Below are positions 52,677 to 62,165 of a stretch of 64,000 bases of DNA, one piece after another. Positions within the stretch are counted from its first letter, which is position 1; every line of letters begins with the position of its first letter. Under the pieces are notes generated by a model. The model had not been told where the DNA came from. It saw nothing but the letters and a program-made list of their open reading frames with translations, and made no database searches. Source of the stretch: Bacillus wiedmannii (GTDB lineage Bacteria; Bacillota; Bacilli; Bacillales; Bacillaceae_G). The translations under genes and the position numbers were made by a program. The stretch spans positions 1-64,000 of the forward strand of contig NZ_LOBC01000024.1 of NCBI RefSeq assembly GCF_001583695.1, read 5' to 3'.

Positions 52677-54926
52677 ATGACTCAAGTATTAGAAAATGTT
52701 AAAAACGCATGGGAAAACTTTAAAGGTGAAAAATGGAAAGCAGAGATTGATGTTCGCGATTTCATTTTAAATAATGTAAACGTTTTCGAAGGAGACGAAT
52801 CTTTCTTAGCAGGAGCAACTGAAGCAACGAAACAACTTTGGGATCAAGTAATGGATTTAACAACGAAAGAACGTGAAAACGGTGGCGTTCTTGATATGGA
52901 TACAAAAATTGTTTCTTCTATTACATCACATGAACCAGGATATTTAAATAAAGATATTGAAAAAGTAGTCGGTTTCCAAACTGAAAAACCATTTAAACGT
53001 TCTTTACAACCATATGGTGGTATTCGTATGGCGGAACAAGCTTGTGAATCTTATGGATACGAAATGGATAAAGAACTTAGTCGTATTTTCAGAGACTGGA
53101 GAAAAACGCATAATCAAGGTGTATTTGATGCATACACACCAGAAATGAAAGCGGCTCGTAAATCAGGTGTAATTACTGGCCTTCCAGATGCATACGGACG
53201 TGGACGTATTATCGGTGACTACCGACGCGTAGCATTATATGGTATTGATCATTTAATTGAAGTGAAAAAAGCTGATTTGAATTTAACTGGCGGTGTAATG
53301 AGTGAAGATACAATGCGTTTACGCGAAGAGTTATCTGAGCAAATGCGTGCACTTCAAGAGTTAAAACAAATGGCTGCTTCTCATGGCTTTGATATTTCTA
53401 AGCCTGCAACAAATACACAAGAAGCATTCCAATGGTTATACTTCGCATATCTAGCAGCGATTAAAGAGCAAAATGGAGCTGCAATGAGTCTTGGACGTAC
53501 TTCTACATTCTTAGATATTTATATTGAAAGAGATTTAGCAAATGGTACTTTAACAGAAGAAGAAGTACAAGAAATTGTGGATCACTTCATTATGAAATTA
53601 CGTCTTGTGAAATTTGCAAGAACACCTGATTATAATGAATTATTCTCTGGTGACCCAACTTGGGTAACTGAGTCTATCGGTGGTATAGCATTAGATGGTC
53701 GTCCATTAGTAACAAAGAACTCATTCCGTTTCTTGCATACATTAGATAATTTAGGACCAGCTCCAGAACCAAACTTAACAGTTCTTTGGTCTAAACAATT
53801 ACCGCAGAACTTTAAAAACTACTGTGCGAAAATGTCTATTAAAACATCAGCAATTCAATATGAAAATGATGACATTATGCGTGCTGACTACGGCGATGAC
53901 TACGGAATTGCTTGTTGTGTATCTGCAATGAGAATTGGTAAACAAATGCAGTTCTTCGGCGCACGTGCAAACTTAGCAAAAGCATTACTATATGCGATTA
54001 ACGGTGGTAAAGATGAAAAATCTAAAGCACAAGTTGGTCCTGAGTACGCACCGATTACTTCTGAAGTATTAGATTATGAAGAAGTTATGCGTAAGTTTGA
54101 TATGACAATGGAATGGTTAGCAGGTCTATATTTAAACACATTAAATGTTATTCATTACATGCATGATAAATATAGCTACGAACGTATTGAAATGGCACTT
54201 CATGATACAAATGTTCTTCGTACAATGGCAACAGGTATCGCGGGTCTATCTGTAGTAGCAGACTCTTTAAGTGCAATTAAACACGCAAAAGTAAAACCAA
54301 TTCGTGATGAAAACGGAATTGCAGTTGACTTTGAAATCGAAGGAGATTTCCCTAAATACGGTAACAATGATGACCGTGTAGATGAAATTGCTGTAAATCT
54401 TGTAAAAACATTTATGAATAAACTTCGTAAACATAAAACATACAGAAATTCTGTTCATACAATGTCGATCTTAACAATCACATCTAACGTTGTATACGGT
54501 AAGAAAACTGGTAACACTCCAGATGGTCGCCGTACTGGAGAACCATTTGCACCAGGTGCGAACCCAATGCATGGTCGTGATACAAAAGGTGCATTAGCTT
54601 CATTATTATCTGTAGCTAAATTACCATATGAAGATGCACAAGATGGTATTTCTAATACATTCTCTATTATTCCAAAAGCACTTGGTAAAGAAGATGATGT
54701 ACAAGTACGTAACTTAGTATCAATGCTTGATGGTTATGCAGTAAAAGAAGGCCATCACTTAAATATTAACGTATTTAATCGTGAAACATTAATGGATGCG
54801 ATGGAACATCCTGAGAAATATCCACAATTAACAATTCGCGTATCTGGTTACGCTGTAAACTTTATTAAATTAACTCGTGAACAACAAATCGATGTAATTA
54901 ATCGTACAATGCATGAAAGTATGTAA
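52677..54926 (+). CDS. pflB: pyruvate formate-lyase
   Basis: The 749-residue glycyl-radical enzyme converts pyruvate and CoA to acetyl-CoA and formate in anaerobic growth. The adjacent active Cys pair is in IACCVSAM (residues 413-414) and the radical Gly724 is in RVSGYAVNF near the C terminus. GGAGGAGATTAGG precedes the ATG at 52677; an in-frame ATG at 52662 overlaps that site. The activase gene pflA follows, separated by a hairpin (54939-54966). B. subtilis lacks this pathway. Confidence 0.95.
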   Translation: MTQVLENVKNAWENFKGEKWKAEIDVRDFILNNVNVFEGDESFLAGATEATKQLWDQVMDLTTKERENGGVLDMDTKIVSSITSHEPGYLNKDIEKVVGFQTEKPFKRSLQPYGGIRMAEQACESYGYEMDKELSRIFRDWRKTHNQGVFDAYTPEMKAARKSGVITGLPDAYGRGRIIGDYRRVALYGIDHLIEVKKADLNLTGGVMSEDTMRLREELSEQMRALQELKQMAASHGFDISKPATNTQEAFQWLYFAYLAAIKEQNGAAMSLGRTSTFLDIYIERDLANGTLTEEEVQEIVDHFIMKLRLVKFARTPDYNELFSGDPTWVTESIGGIALDGRPLVTKNSFRFLHTLDNLGPAPEPNLTVLWSKQLPQNFKNYCAKMSIKTSAIQYENDDIMRADYGDDYGIACCVSAMRIGKQMQFFGARANLAKALLYAINGGKDEKSKAQVGPEYAPITSEVLDYEEVMRKFDMTMEWLAGLYLNTLNVIHYMHDKYSYERIEMALHDTNVLRTMATGIAGLSVVADSLSAIKHAKVKPIRDENGIAVDFEIEGDFPKYGNNDDRVDEIAVNLVKTFMNKLRKHKTYRNSVHTMSILTITSNVVYGKKTGNTPDGRRTGEPFAPGANPMHGRDTKGALASLLSVAKLPYEDAQDGISNTFSIIPKALGKEDDVQVRNLVSMLDGYAVKEGHHLNINVFNRETLMDAMEHPEKYPQLTIRVSGYAVNFIKLTREQQIDVINRTMHESM

Positions 54927-54938
54927 GTGAAAAAGTGT

Positions 54939-54966
54939 CCCTCTGCTTTTTATAAATAGCAGAGGG
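54939..54966 (+). other. intergenic hairpin between pflB and pflA
   Basis: CCCTCTGCT pairs with AGCAGAGGG over 10 bases. No U tract follows, so it is more likely an mRNA-stabilising or processing structure that raises pflB over pflA than a terminator. Confidence 0.6.
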
Positions 54967-54994
54967 GGGCTGCTTCAATAAAGGAGGAAGTAAC

Positions 54995-55726
54995 ATGATA
55001 AAAGGAAGAATTCATTCTGTAGAGTCTTGTGGTACTGTTGATGGCCCAGGAATTCGTTATGTCATATTTACACAAGGGTGTTTATTGCGTTGTCAATACT
55101 GTCATAATGCTGATACGTGGGAGATCGGTAAAGGAAAAGAAATAACAGTTGAAGAAGTAATGCAGGATGTGACATGTTACCTTCCTTTTATTGAAGCTTC
55201 TGGAGGCGGTATAACAGTTAGTGGTGGTGAACCATTATTACAGCTAGATTTCTTAATTGAATTATTTAAGAAATGTAAGGAAGTTGGAATTCATACAACA
55301 ATTGATTCTTCGGGTGGTTGTTATTCTGAAGAACCAGAATTCCAAAATAAGCTAGATATTTTAATGGATTACACAGATTTAGTTTTATTGGATTTGAAAC
55401 ATATTGATTCAAAGAAACACCGTAAATTAACAGGGAAACCAAATGAACATATTTTACAATTTGCTCGTTATTTATCGGATAAAAATAAACCAATTTGGGT
55501 AAGACACGTATTAGTTCCTGGTGTTACGGATAATGAAGAGGATCTACAAAAATTATCTAGCTTTATTCAAAGCCTGTCTAATGTTCAGAAGGTTGAAGTG
55601 CTACCATATCATAAGCTTGGTGTATATAAATGGGAGGCACTTGGGCATAAGTATCCACTCGCGAATGTAGAACCACCTACTGAAAAAAATGTAGAGCAAG
55701 CAAGACATATTTTACAAGTAGTCTAA
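54995..55726 (+). CDS. pflA: pyruvate formate-lyase activating enzyme
   Basis: The 243-residue radical SAM activase has the 4Fe-4S motif GCLLRCQYC (Cys29, 33, 36), SGGEPLLQ for SAM binding, and [13 protein letters not shown]. It installs the glycyl radical on PflB under anaerobic conditions. AAAGGAGG precedes the ATG. It is in an operon with pflB and ends in a terminator overlapping its stop codon. Confidence 0.94.
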   Translation: MIKGRIHSVESCGTVDGPGIRYVIFTQGCLLRCQYCHNADTWEIGKGKEITVEEVMQDVTCYLPFIEASGGGITVSGGEPLLQLDFLIELFKKCKEVGIHTTIDSSGGCYSEEPEFQNKLDILMDYTDLVLLDLKHIDSKKHRKLTGKPNEHILQFARYLSDKNKPIWVRHVLVPGVTDNEEDLQKLSSFIQSLSNVQKVEVLPYHKLGVYKWEALGHKYPLANVEPPTEKNVEQARHILQVV

Positions 55727-55749
55727 TCCAAATATTGGATTAGGCTTTT
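55723..55749 (+). terminator. terminator after pflA
   Basis: CTAATCCAA, ATA, TTGGATTAG is followed by GCTTTTT. It overlaps the stop codon of pflA. Confidence 0.8.
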
Positions 55750-56138
55750 TGCTTTCTTTACAATAAAACCTAGAGTATGTATATAGAAAAGAGTATACTA
55801 AAAATAGAATATCCATATTTTTGTAAGGATTAAGTGGAGAAATTTACATAATTGTAAAGGGAAATCAAAATAGTAAAAAGAATTAAGAAGTAAAAGAGTG
55901 AGTATCATGGAATAGAGAACATTTGTAAGTTATTGCGAAAGCTCTTATAGGAAAGTATAATGTAAAGATATGAGCACAGATAGGATTAAGGGGTCAATCT
56001 TATATGCTTTGCATATCCACGACAGGTACATAGCTGAAAGAGAAGTATTAGAATCTGTTTATGTAATTTTTAAGGAAAATGTTTTTCCTATTGTCGTATA
56101 TGCAATATGGAGAAACAATAAGCTAGGAGTGGATTTGT
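55750..56138. other. 389-base intergenic region without a clear gene
   Basis: I see a TATAAT-like sequence near 55957 and a small AGGAAAA/TTTTTCCT dyad near 56072-56090 that may belong to the ugtP leader. A frame at 55970-56185 overlaps ugtP and lacks a ribosome binding site. Confidence 0.5.
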
Positions 56139-57305
56139 TTGATAAAAAACCCCAAGGTTTTAATATTAACTGCACATTACGGTAATGGTCATGTGCAAGT
56201 AGCGAAAACATTAGAACAAACATTTCGCCAAAAAGGAATTAAAGATGTAATTGTATGCGATTTGTTCGGAGAATCACATCCAGTTATAACCGATATTACA
56301 AAATATTTATATTTAAAAAGTTATACAATAGGAAAAGAATTATACCGTTTGTTTTATTATGGCGTAGAAAAAATTTATGATAAAAAAATAGCATCTTGGT
56401 ATGCGAACTTTGGAAGAAAACGTTTGAAATTACTTTTACAAGCAGAGAAACCGGATATTGTTATTAATACTTTTCCGATCATAGCTGTACCAGAGTTAAA
56501 AAAGCAAACAGGTATTTCAATTCCTGTTTATAACGTATTAACGGATTTTTGTGTGCACAAAATATGGATTCATCGGGAAGTAGATCGTTATTTTGTAGCA
56601 ACGGATCACGTGAAAAAAATTATGGTTGATATTGGTGTGCCCTCGGAGCAAATTGTTGAAACTGGAATTCCGATTCGTAGTAGTTTTGAGCTGAAGATCA
56701 ATCCAGACATTATATATAATAAATATCAGTTATGTAAGAATAAAAAGATTTTACTAATTGTAGCAGGTGCTCATGGGGTATTAGGAAGTGTAAAAGAACT
56801 ATGCCAATCATTTATGTCATTACCTGATTTACAAGTAGTTGTCGTTTGTGGAAAGAATGAAGCGTTAAAACAGGATTTATTAGGAGTACAGGAAAAAAAT
56901 CCTGATGCATTAAAAGTATTTGGTTATGTTGAAAATATTGATGAATTATTCCGTGTTACTTCTTGTATGATTACGAAGCCAGGCGGTATTACGTTAAGTG
57001 AAGCGGCAGCATTGCAAGTACCTGTCATTTTATATAAACCTGTTCCAGGGCAAGAAAATGAAAATGCGATGTACTTTGAAAGAAAAGGAGCTGCAGTTGT
57101 CATTCGTGATGATAGTGAGGTTTTTGCAAAGACAGAGGCGTTATTACAAGATGATATGAAGCTTCTTCAAATGAAAGAAGCGATGAAAAGCATTTATCGT
57201 CCGGAGCCAGCTGGTCATATTGTGGATACAATTTTGACAGAAAATCATGTAGAACCGAATCATATACCTATTAAATCACCTGCTCTTGCACAATTATTTA
57301 CTTAA
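56139..57305 (+). CDS. ugtP: processive diacylglycerol beta-glucosyltransferase UgtP
   Basis: The 388-residue MGDG-synthase-type GT28 enzyme adds glucose from UDP-glucose to diacylglycerol, giving glycolipids and the lipoteichoic acid anchor. In B. subtilis UgtP also tunes cell size. [17 protein letters not shown] at the start is the lipid-acceptor loop, and [17 protein letters not shown] (about 290) with [11 protein letters not shown] is the UDP-sugar site. The start is a TTG at 56139 with AGGAG 9 bases upstream; no ATG fits. Peripheral membrane protein. Confidence 0.92.
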   Translation: MIKNPKVLILTAHYGNGHVQVAKTLEQTFRQKGIKDVIVCDLFGESHPVITDITKYLYLKSYTIGKELYRLFYYGVEKIYDKKIASWYANFGRKRLKLLLQAEKPDIVINTFPIIAVPELKKQTGISIPVYNVLTDFCVHKIWIHREVDRYFVATDHVKKIMVDIGVPSEQIVETGIPIRSSFELKINPDIIYNKYQLCKNKKILLIVAGAHGVLGSVKELCQSFMSLPDLQVVVVCGKNEALKQDLLGVQEKNPDALKVFGYVENIDELFRVTSCMITKPGGITLSEAAALQVPVILYKPVPGQENENAMYFERKGAAVVIRDDSEVFAKTEALLQDDMKLLQMKEAMKSIYRPEPAGHIVDTILTENHVEPNHIPIKSPALAQLFT

Positions 57306-57310
57306 TATGA

Positions 57311-57344
57311 AACCCTCTTTTATATGTTTAAAGAGGGTTCTTTA
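57311..57344 (+). terminator. intrinsic terminator after ugtP
   Basis: AACCCTCTTT pairs with AAAGAGGGTT and is followed by CTTTATT. Confidence 0.75.
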
Positions 57345-57369
57345 TTGTTTTATAAGATAAAGTAGTAAC

Positions 57370-57562
57370 TTATCCACATGAAGCTTACGCTTTCATTAAA
57401 CAGTAAAGTCGAAATATTAACAACTATATCCACATTGTCCACAATTTTTAGAAAATTATCCACAATTCTAACATTTACTATGCGTTACAACATATAAAAT
57501 TGTGAAGGATTTGTTGAATTTATTCACAATTCTATAAATTGTGTGGATAACGTTATCCACAC
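57370..57562. promoter_or_regulatory. cluster of DnaA boxes
   Basis: Perfect TTATCCACA boxes are at 57370, 57456 and 57553 on the plus strand and at 57542-57550 on the minus strand. One-mismatch boxes are at 57426 (ATATCCACA), 57435 (TTGTCCACA) and 57520 (TTATTCACA). That makes seven in 193 bases. The last two perfect boxes form a 22-base palindrome (57541-57562). No gene lies here. It resembles the DnaA-box clusters of B. subtilis outside oriC that titrate DnaA. Confidence 0.8.
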
Positions 57563-57595
57563 AAAAAAGGTTCCTTATTTATAAGGAACCTTTTT
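57563..57595. terminator. bidirectional terminator-like hairpin
   Basis: AAAAAAGGTTCCTTA pairs with TAAGGAACCTTTTT over four bases. It may end the minus-strand yfhE transcript. Confidence 0.8.
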
Positions 57596-57674
57596 GTCTA
57601 TTCTATCACGTAGAAAAAATATGTAATGAGAATGAATAATTAGGGGGGAAAACTTCTAATTATTCATTCTCACT

Positions 57675-57794
57675 TTAAATACTTTTCGAGCGATAACCCG
57701 CTGCGCGATCTGCTTTGCGAAATTCTCGTTGGTAAAGAACTTCTTGTGTACTAGATAATGTGTTTTTTGTTTTGTCACGTTTCTTTTTATCCAT
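57675..57794 (-). CDS. yfhE: YfhE-family small protein
   Basis: The 39-residue basic protein MDKKKRDKTKNTLSSTQEVL ends FRKADRAAGYRSKSI. The AQ/TQEVLYQxEFxxADRAAGYR pattern matches YfhE of Bacillus. CGAGGTG precedes the ATG. It is near yfhF and recX as in B. subtilis. Function unknown. Confidence 0.82.
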   Translation of the reverse strand: MDKKKRDKTKNTLSSTQEVLYQREFRKADRAAGYRSKSI

Positions 57795-57904
57795 TACAAA
57801 TCACCTCGTGTCCTAAAGTCACTATCTATCGTTCCCAAAGACATAGGGTGATATACGTATATGGCAAAATGTTAATGATTAATTATTTTTTCTAAAAATT
57901 TAGA

Positions 57905-58462
57905 TTATGCTTCTTTTAATTGGTGAGCATCTTGGAACGTTGTATCTCGCATTGTAGCAAGTGTATATTGATCTTTTGGGATTTCATATAAGTTATATAC
58001 TTCTTCATTTGCGTTAATTTCATCATAAACGGCTTTTCTTGTTTCGTTTGCTAGATTTACATATTGTAGTTTTTCGGCAGCTTTAATAGAACGAATATTT
58101 ATTTTACGAATACGCATAAAGATTGTTTCAATATCTAATTCATAGAAAAGTTCACTAAAAAATGAATCTTTCGCCAATTTATTATAGCCTTTTCCATGAT
58201 AGGGTTTGCCAAGCCATGTTCCGAGAAATCCGGCTTTTTCTTGCACATCAAATAAAGTAATTGTTCCGATAGGGTTACCCCATTCATCTAAAATTGTGCG
58301 TGAAATTAATTCCCCACGCTCTTCAGCTTCAATCGTTTGTTTCGTTAAAAATAAATACTCTTCATAAGAATAAGCCTTTTGACGCACAAAAGGGAAGACA
58401 GCTGGGTCCACCATTAACTCGTATAGAACGTGGCTGTCGTGTAAGTCGCGTTTTTTCAACAT
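57905..58462 (-). CDS. GNAT-family N-acetyltransferase
   Basis: The 185-residue RimJ/RimL-type GNAT protein has IGTITLFDVQEKAGFLGTWLGKPYHGKGYNKLAKDSFF: the last part is the acetyl-CoA-binding Q/RxxGxG/A-like loop (YHGKGYN), and RKINIRSIKAAEKLQYVN is the typical fourth motif. It should transfer an acyl group from CoA to an amine; the target is unknown. GAGGAGG precedes the ATG. A tRNA-like element and terminator lie directly upstream on the same strand. Confidence 0.83.
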   Translation of the reverse strand: MLKKRDLHDSHVLYELMVDPAVFPFVRQKAYSYEEYLFLTKQTIEAEERGELISRTILDEWGNPIGTITLFDVQEKAGFLGTWLGKPYHGKGYNKLAKDSFFSELFYELDIETIFMRIRKINIRSIKAAEKLQYVNLANETRKAVYDEINANEEVYNLYEIPKDQYTLATMRDTTFQDAHQLKEA

Positions 58463-58494
58463 ACTAACTCCTCCTCACACGAGGGTAGCATGAC

Positions 58495-58552
58495 GAAAAA
58501 ACACCCCACCCTCGAAATTTTTATATCAATCTTTAAAAAATTTCGGGGTGGG
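58495..58552 (-). terminator. terminator competing with the tRNA-like T arm
   Basis: On the minus strand CCCACCCCGAAATTTTT pairs with AAAAATTTCGAGGGTGGG and is followed by GTGTTTTTT. The 5' strand of the stem is the 3' half of the T arm plus the acceptor 3' strand of the tRNA-like element. Confidence 0.7.
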
Positions 58553-58611
58553 AATCGAACCCACTAGAACCAGTTTCTAACGCTGGTGGCGCACCATTTG
58601 CCTTCCCCATT
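58541..58611 (-). ncRNA. tRNA-like RNA, anticodon-position UAG
   Basis: The minus strand folds as a tRNA. The D arm is GGC-AAATGGTGC-GCC. The anticodon arm is CCAGC-GTTAGAA-ACTGG (one C-A mismatch), with UAG at the anticodon place and U33 and A37 present. The variable loop has 5 bases, and the T arm is a perfect GTGGG-TTCGATT-CCCAC. The acceptor is poor (AATGGGG against CCCGAAA: four pairs) and CCA is not encoded. UAG would mean tRNA-Leu, but the short variable loop excludes a normal one. It may correspond to the B. cereus tRNA-like RNA called tRNA-Other; I recall that report but could not compare sequences. Confidence 0.7.
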
Positions 58612-58620
58612 CATCAATTT

Positions 58621-58639
58621 GAAAATGATAATCACGACA
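58621..58639. promoter_or_regulatory. possible Fur-like box near the tRNA-like gene
   Basis: GAAAATGATAATCACGACA matches 14 of 19 positions of the Fur box GATAATGATAATCATTATC. It lies just upstream of the tRNA-like RNA on its strand. The match is moderate. Confidence 0.35.
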
Positions 58640-58703
58640 CAAATTGATTATGGTTTCATTCAGTTTATAATCGTATAATACTTTATCTAGTCAAAAAAAT
58701 AAA

Positions 58704-59834
58704 CTAGTTTTTTTTATTTTTTTTGTAAATTATTTTTCCATCAATCATGGTTAGTACAGGCTTGGCTAAATAATGGAAAGGATGATGAGTCCATAACACA
58801 AGATCAGCGTCTTTTCCAACCTCAATGCTTCCAATTCTATCCTCTAAACGTAAATTTCGTGCTGGAAATATGGTGATTCCTTCTAGTGCAGTTTTTTCGT
58901 CTAATCCTTCTCTTACTGCGACAGCAGCACAAATATTTAAATATTGAATTGGTGTATAAGGGTGATCTGTTGTTATAGAAACTTCTACACCATTTTTCGA
59001 TAATATATGGTAAGTATCCCATGTTTTGTTTTTAAGTTCGATTTTAGAACGGCGTGTAAGAGTGGGTCCAACTGAAACCTTCAAATTGTGTTTCGAAAGT
59101 TCTTCAACAATAAAGTGTCCTTCTGTACAATGTTCAATACGTAAATCGAGATTGAACTCTGTTGCAAAGCGTAGAGCAGAACTAATATCATCTGCTCGGT
59201 GAGCGTGGATACGTACGGGTATTTCGCGGCGTAATGCTTTTAAGATAGGAAGCATTCGAAAATCAGCTTCATGCCCGTAGTGCTGTGCTTCATAGAATGA
59301 TTCCCGAAGTAATCCCATAATTCCCATACGTGTTATGGATTCTTTTGTTCCATTACTATGGACCTTTTTAGGATTTTCTCCAAAGGCAATCTTTAAGCCG
59401 GCAGGTTCTTGAATAATCATATGATCAATACAAGTTCCAGCTGTTTTTATTACACAAGTCGTACCACCGATAATGTTTTGACTTCCTGGCATAACGTGAA
59501 CAGTTGTGATTCCGTTTTGTACAGCATCTTGAAATGCAATATCAAAAGGGTGGATTCCGTCCAAAGAACGGATATGTGGTGTTGAAACTTCAGATGTTTC
59601 ATTTGCATCATTGCCAGCCCAACCAGTACCTTCATCATAGAGACCAAGATGAGTATGGACATCAATAAATCCAGGTAAAAGATGAAGAGCACGAGCGTCT
59701 ATAACTGTCATATCTTGAGTAGGCTGAATGGAAGGCTTGACCTCGGCAATTCTTTCTCCTATAACGAGTACATCCCCTTGAAATTTTTGGGATGTAATAG
59801 GGTAGACAATGGCTTGTTTGAGCAATATTTTCAT
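58704..59834 (-). CDS. amidohydrolase (imidazolonepropionase-like)
   Basis: The 376-residue metal-dependent amidohydrolase has LLPGFIDVHTHLGLYDEGTGW (first metal His pair, about 56), HAHRAD (about 212), RIEHCTEG (about 233) and TTDHPYTP (catalytic Asp, about 285), ending with GSIEVGKDADLVLWTHHPF. It probably hydrolyses a cyclic amide or amidine; the substrate is unknown. GAGGTACCT precedes the ATG. The stop is followed by an A/T-rich stretch with no proper terminator. Confidence 0.85.
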   Translation of the reverse strand: MKILLKQAIVYPITSQKFQGDVLVIGERIAEVKPSIQPTQDMTVIDARALHLLPGFIDVHTHLGLYDEGTGWAGNDANETSEVSTPHIRSLDGIHPFDIAFQDAVQNGITTVHVMPGSQNIIGGTTCVIKTAGTCIDHMIIQEPAGLKIAFGENPKKVHSNGTKESITRMGIMGLLRESFYEAQHYGHEADFRMLPILKALRREIPVRIHAHRADDISSALRFATEFNLDLRIEHCTEGHFIVEELSKHNLKVSVGPTLTRRSKIELKNKTWDTYHILSKNGVEVSITTDHPYTPIQYLNICAAVAVREGLDEKTALEGITIFPARNLRLEDRIGSIEVGKDADLVLWTHHPFHYLAKPVLTMIDGKIIYKKNKKN

Positions 59835-59973
59835 AGGTACCTCATTTCTGTTACTTTACAATATTAATGGAATTTAAGGGAAAGTAACTGAAAGGTTATT
59901 TGTGTAATAATGCTCCGGATTCTAGAAAATGAAAGTTTTGAAAGGGACCTTGTAAAACTGTGTTTTAGAAGTA

Positions 59974-60879
59974 CTACATTGTATGCGAAAGTATATTTTG
60001 TAATGCATGGTCTATTGCCGGAAATGTGTATTGATACCCATGTTCAATTGCTTTACTAGGTAATACATGTTGTCCTTCGAGTACAAGTATACTCATCTCA
60101 CCTAATAAAGTGTGAAGCATAAATGAAGGGACAGGTAACCAATGAGGTTTTTTCATTATAGTTGCAATGGTTTCTCCAAATTCCTTCATTCTTATAGGTA
60201 GGGGAGCTGTGATGTTAAAAGGGCCATCAATTTCTTCTTTGTGTATGATGAAATCAATTAGGCGAACGACATCGTCTATATGAATCCATGATAACCATTG
60301 GTTTCCAGATCCAATTGTACCTCCAATATAGAATTGATAGGGGAGTAGCATTTTGGGAAGAGCTCCTCCGTCTGCGCCTAATACAACTCCAAGTCTTGCG
60401 TAGATTGTTCGCATTCCAAGAGAACGTGCTTTAGATGCTTCTTGTTCCCATGAATATACTGTATTTGCTAAAAAGTCATTTCCAGGAATCTCATGCTGTT
60501 CTGTAAAAGACTCAGTTTCAGACGTTCCGTAGTATCCAATAGCACTTGCGTTAATAAATGTATTTGGCTTTGTACCAAGTGTTTGCAATTGTTTAATGAG
60601 TCCTTTTGTTGTTTGAATTCGACTGTTTAAAATGGATTCCTTTTGTTTCTTTGTCCATCTACTATTAATAGACTCTCCAGCTAGATTAATAACTACATCG
60701 ATAGAAGCGAGGGGGAAGGTTTGTAAATCTGGTGTCCATTGTACATACTGAAGGTTAGGGTGGGAAGTTTCAGTAGTTTTGTTTCGAGTAAGAATGTAAA
60801 CATTATATCCTTTTTGAATAAAAAAAGTAGAAAGGTATTTACCGATAAAGCCGGTACCACCAGAAATTGCGATTCTCAC
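59974..60879 (-). CDS. yfhF: TIGR01777-family SDR protein YfhF
   Basis: The 301-residue atypical SDR protein has RIAISGGTGFIGKYL (NAD(P)-binding), VINLAGESINSRWTKKQK (family block), NASAIGYYGTS and HIDDVVRLIDF, with C-terminal HxLLGEMSxLVLxGQxVxPxKxxExGxxFxFP-type ending (LHTLLGEMSILVLEGQHVLPSK). The GTG start at 60879 has GAGGAGG 8 bases upstream; the frame extends to 60918 without support. Divergent from recX as in B. subtilis. Reaction unknown. Confidence 0.88.
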   Translation of the reverse strand: MRIAISGGTGFIGKYLSTFFIQKGYNVYILTRNKTTETSHPNLQYVQWTPDLQTFPLASIDVVINLAGESINSRWTKKQKESILNSRIQTTKGLIKQLQTLGTKPNTFINASAIGYYGTSETESFTEQHEIPGNDFLANTVYSWEQEASKARSLGMRTIYARLGVVLGADGGALPKMLLPYQFYIGGTIGSGNQWLSWIHIDDVVRLIDFIIHKEEIDGPFNITAPLPIRMKEFGETIATIMKKPHWLPVPSFMLHTLLGEMSILVLEGQHVLPSKAIEHGYQYTFPAIDHALQNILSHTM

Positions 60880-60960
60880 AATTATTTCCTCCTCATTATA
60901 TATATTCTTGAAAAGCAAAAACGTTCCTTGACTATGTTAAAATAATAGAGAGGTGAGAGT

Positions 60961-61773
60961 ATGGCTGTCATTACAAAAATAGAAGTGCAAAAACGATCGA
61001 AAGAACGATTTAATATTTATATTGATAAAGGTCAAGGTGAAGAATACGGATTTAGTGTGGATCAAGTAATCTTAATGAAACATGGATTACAAAAAGGATT
61101 AGAAATTGATGAAATAGCGTTAGGGAATATTTTATACAATGAAGAGGTACAAAAAGCATATTTACAAGCAATTTCCTATCTATCCTATCAAATGAGAACA
61201 AAAAAAGAAGTAGAAGACTATTTACGAAAAAAAGAAGTGGGACAGGCTGTCATCTCTGAAGTCGTTTCGAAATTATTACATGATCGATATATTAATGATA
61301 AAGAGTACGCTGTTTTATATACACGAACGCAAAGTAATGTGAATCGAAAGGGTCCAACTGTTATTAAAAGAGAATTATTAAATAAAGGTGTTCAGGATCT
61401 AATTATTACACATAGTTTACAAGAATATCCGAAGGAAAAGCAAATTGAGAATGCTTTACTTCTTATAGAAAAGAAGAAAAGGTCTTATCAAAAGCATTCC
61501 TTTTTACAAATGAAGCTTAAGTTAGACGAAATGCTTGTTCGTAAAGGATATTCTAGAGATGTGATTCAAATTTGTTTGGAAGAATTGAAAGACGAAAAAG
61601 ATGACGAACAGCAACAAGAAGCGTTACACTATCATGGGAATAAATATTATGAGAAATATAAGAAGTATGATGGATGGACATTCGAAAATAAGATGAAACA
61701 AGCGTTATATCGCAAAGGATTCTCTATTGATGAGATAGAGATATTTTTGCAGATGAAACGTGAAGAGGGATGA
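60961..61773 (+). CDS. recX: RecA regulator RecX
   Basis: The 270-residue RecX protein modulates RecA filaments in DNA repair. It shows the repeated three-helix units: SYLSYQMRTKKEVEDYLRKKEV (about 80), VVSKLLHDRYINDKEYAVLYTRTQ (about 102) and GPTVIKRELLNKGV (about 130), and a second set in the C-terminal half, giving the long Bacillus form. AGGTGAG precedes the ATG. yfhH follows 10 bases later, so the two are an operon. Confidence 0.92.
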   Translation: MAVITKIEVQKRSKERFNIYIDKGQGEEYGFSVDQVILMKHGLQKGLEIDEIALGNILYNEEVQKAYLQAISYLSYQMRTKKEVEDYLRKKEVGQAVISEVVSKLLHDRYINDKEYAVLYTRTQSNVNRKGPTVIKRELLNKGVQDLIITHSLQEYPKEKQIENALLLIEKKKRSYQKHSFLQMKLKLDEMLVRKGYSRDVIQICLEELKDEKDDEQQQEALHYHGNKYYEKYKKYDGWTFENKMKQALYRKGFSIDEIEIFLQMKREEG

Positions 61774-61783
61774 GGGGAATAAG

Positions 61784-62101
61784 ATGAATATGCCAAAGCG
61801 CTACAGTGAAATGACACCACATGAGCTAAGGGAAGAAATTGGGGTTTTGAAAGAGCAAGCAATAAAGGCAGAGCAACTTGGTATTGTAAATGAGTTCGAT
61901 GTATTAATGCGAAAGATGGCAATGGCTCGTGCTTATATGACAGATATAAACAAATTTCATATTGGTGAGACATATGAATTAGTAGAAGAACCTGGTATAT
62001 TATTTGAAATTACGTATTTCAACGGGGTATTTGCTTGGGGACATAAGCAAAATGATAATGAAGAGATTGGAATACCGATTTCTTTATTGCAAGAAAAATG
62101 A
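61784..62101 (+). CDS. yfhH: DUF1811 protein YfhH
   Basis: The 105-residue protein has a helical N-terminal half (MPKRYSEMTPHELREEIGVLKEQA) and a beta-rich C-terminal half (FHIGETYELVEEPGILFEITYFNGVFAWGHK). This matches YfhH (DUF1811). The ATG at 61784 has GAGGGGAA upstream; an in-frame ATG at 61760 lies within recX and lacks a site. Function unknown; cotranscribed with recX. Confidence 0.88.
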   Translation: MNMPKRYSEMTPHELREEIGVLKEQAIKAEQLGIVNEFDVLMRKMAMARAYMTDINKFHIGETYELVEEPGILFEITYFNGVFAWGHKQNDNEEIGIPISLLQEK

Positions 62102-62131
62102 AAACCAGAGAGCGAATATCTCTCTGGTTTT
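62101..62131. terminator. terminator after yfhH
   Basis: AAAACCAGAGAG pairs with CTCTCTGGTTTT over seven bases. Confidence 0.82.
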
Positions 62132-62165
62132 CATCTTTGGTAGGCGTTACAGGAGATAGGAGATT

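Noticed and set aside
55970-56185. 71-codon frame upstream of ugtP
   Set aside because: It lacks a ribosome binding site, has no recognisable motif and overlaps the start of ugtP in another frame.
58541-58611. Normal tRNA-Leu(UAG) gene
   Set aside because: The variable loop has only 5 bases, the acceptor stem pairs in four of seven positions and the T arm is shared with a terminator stem. A functional Leu tRNA would have a long variable arm.
58463-58640. T-box riboswitch leader of the GNAT gene
   Set aside because: There is no T-box sequence (TGGNACCGCG) or Stem I specifier loop. The tRNA-like fold is the RNA itself, not a tRNA-binding leader.
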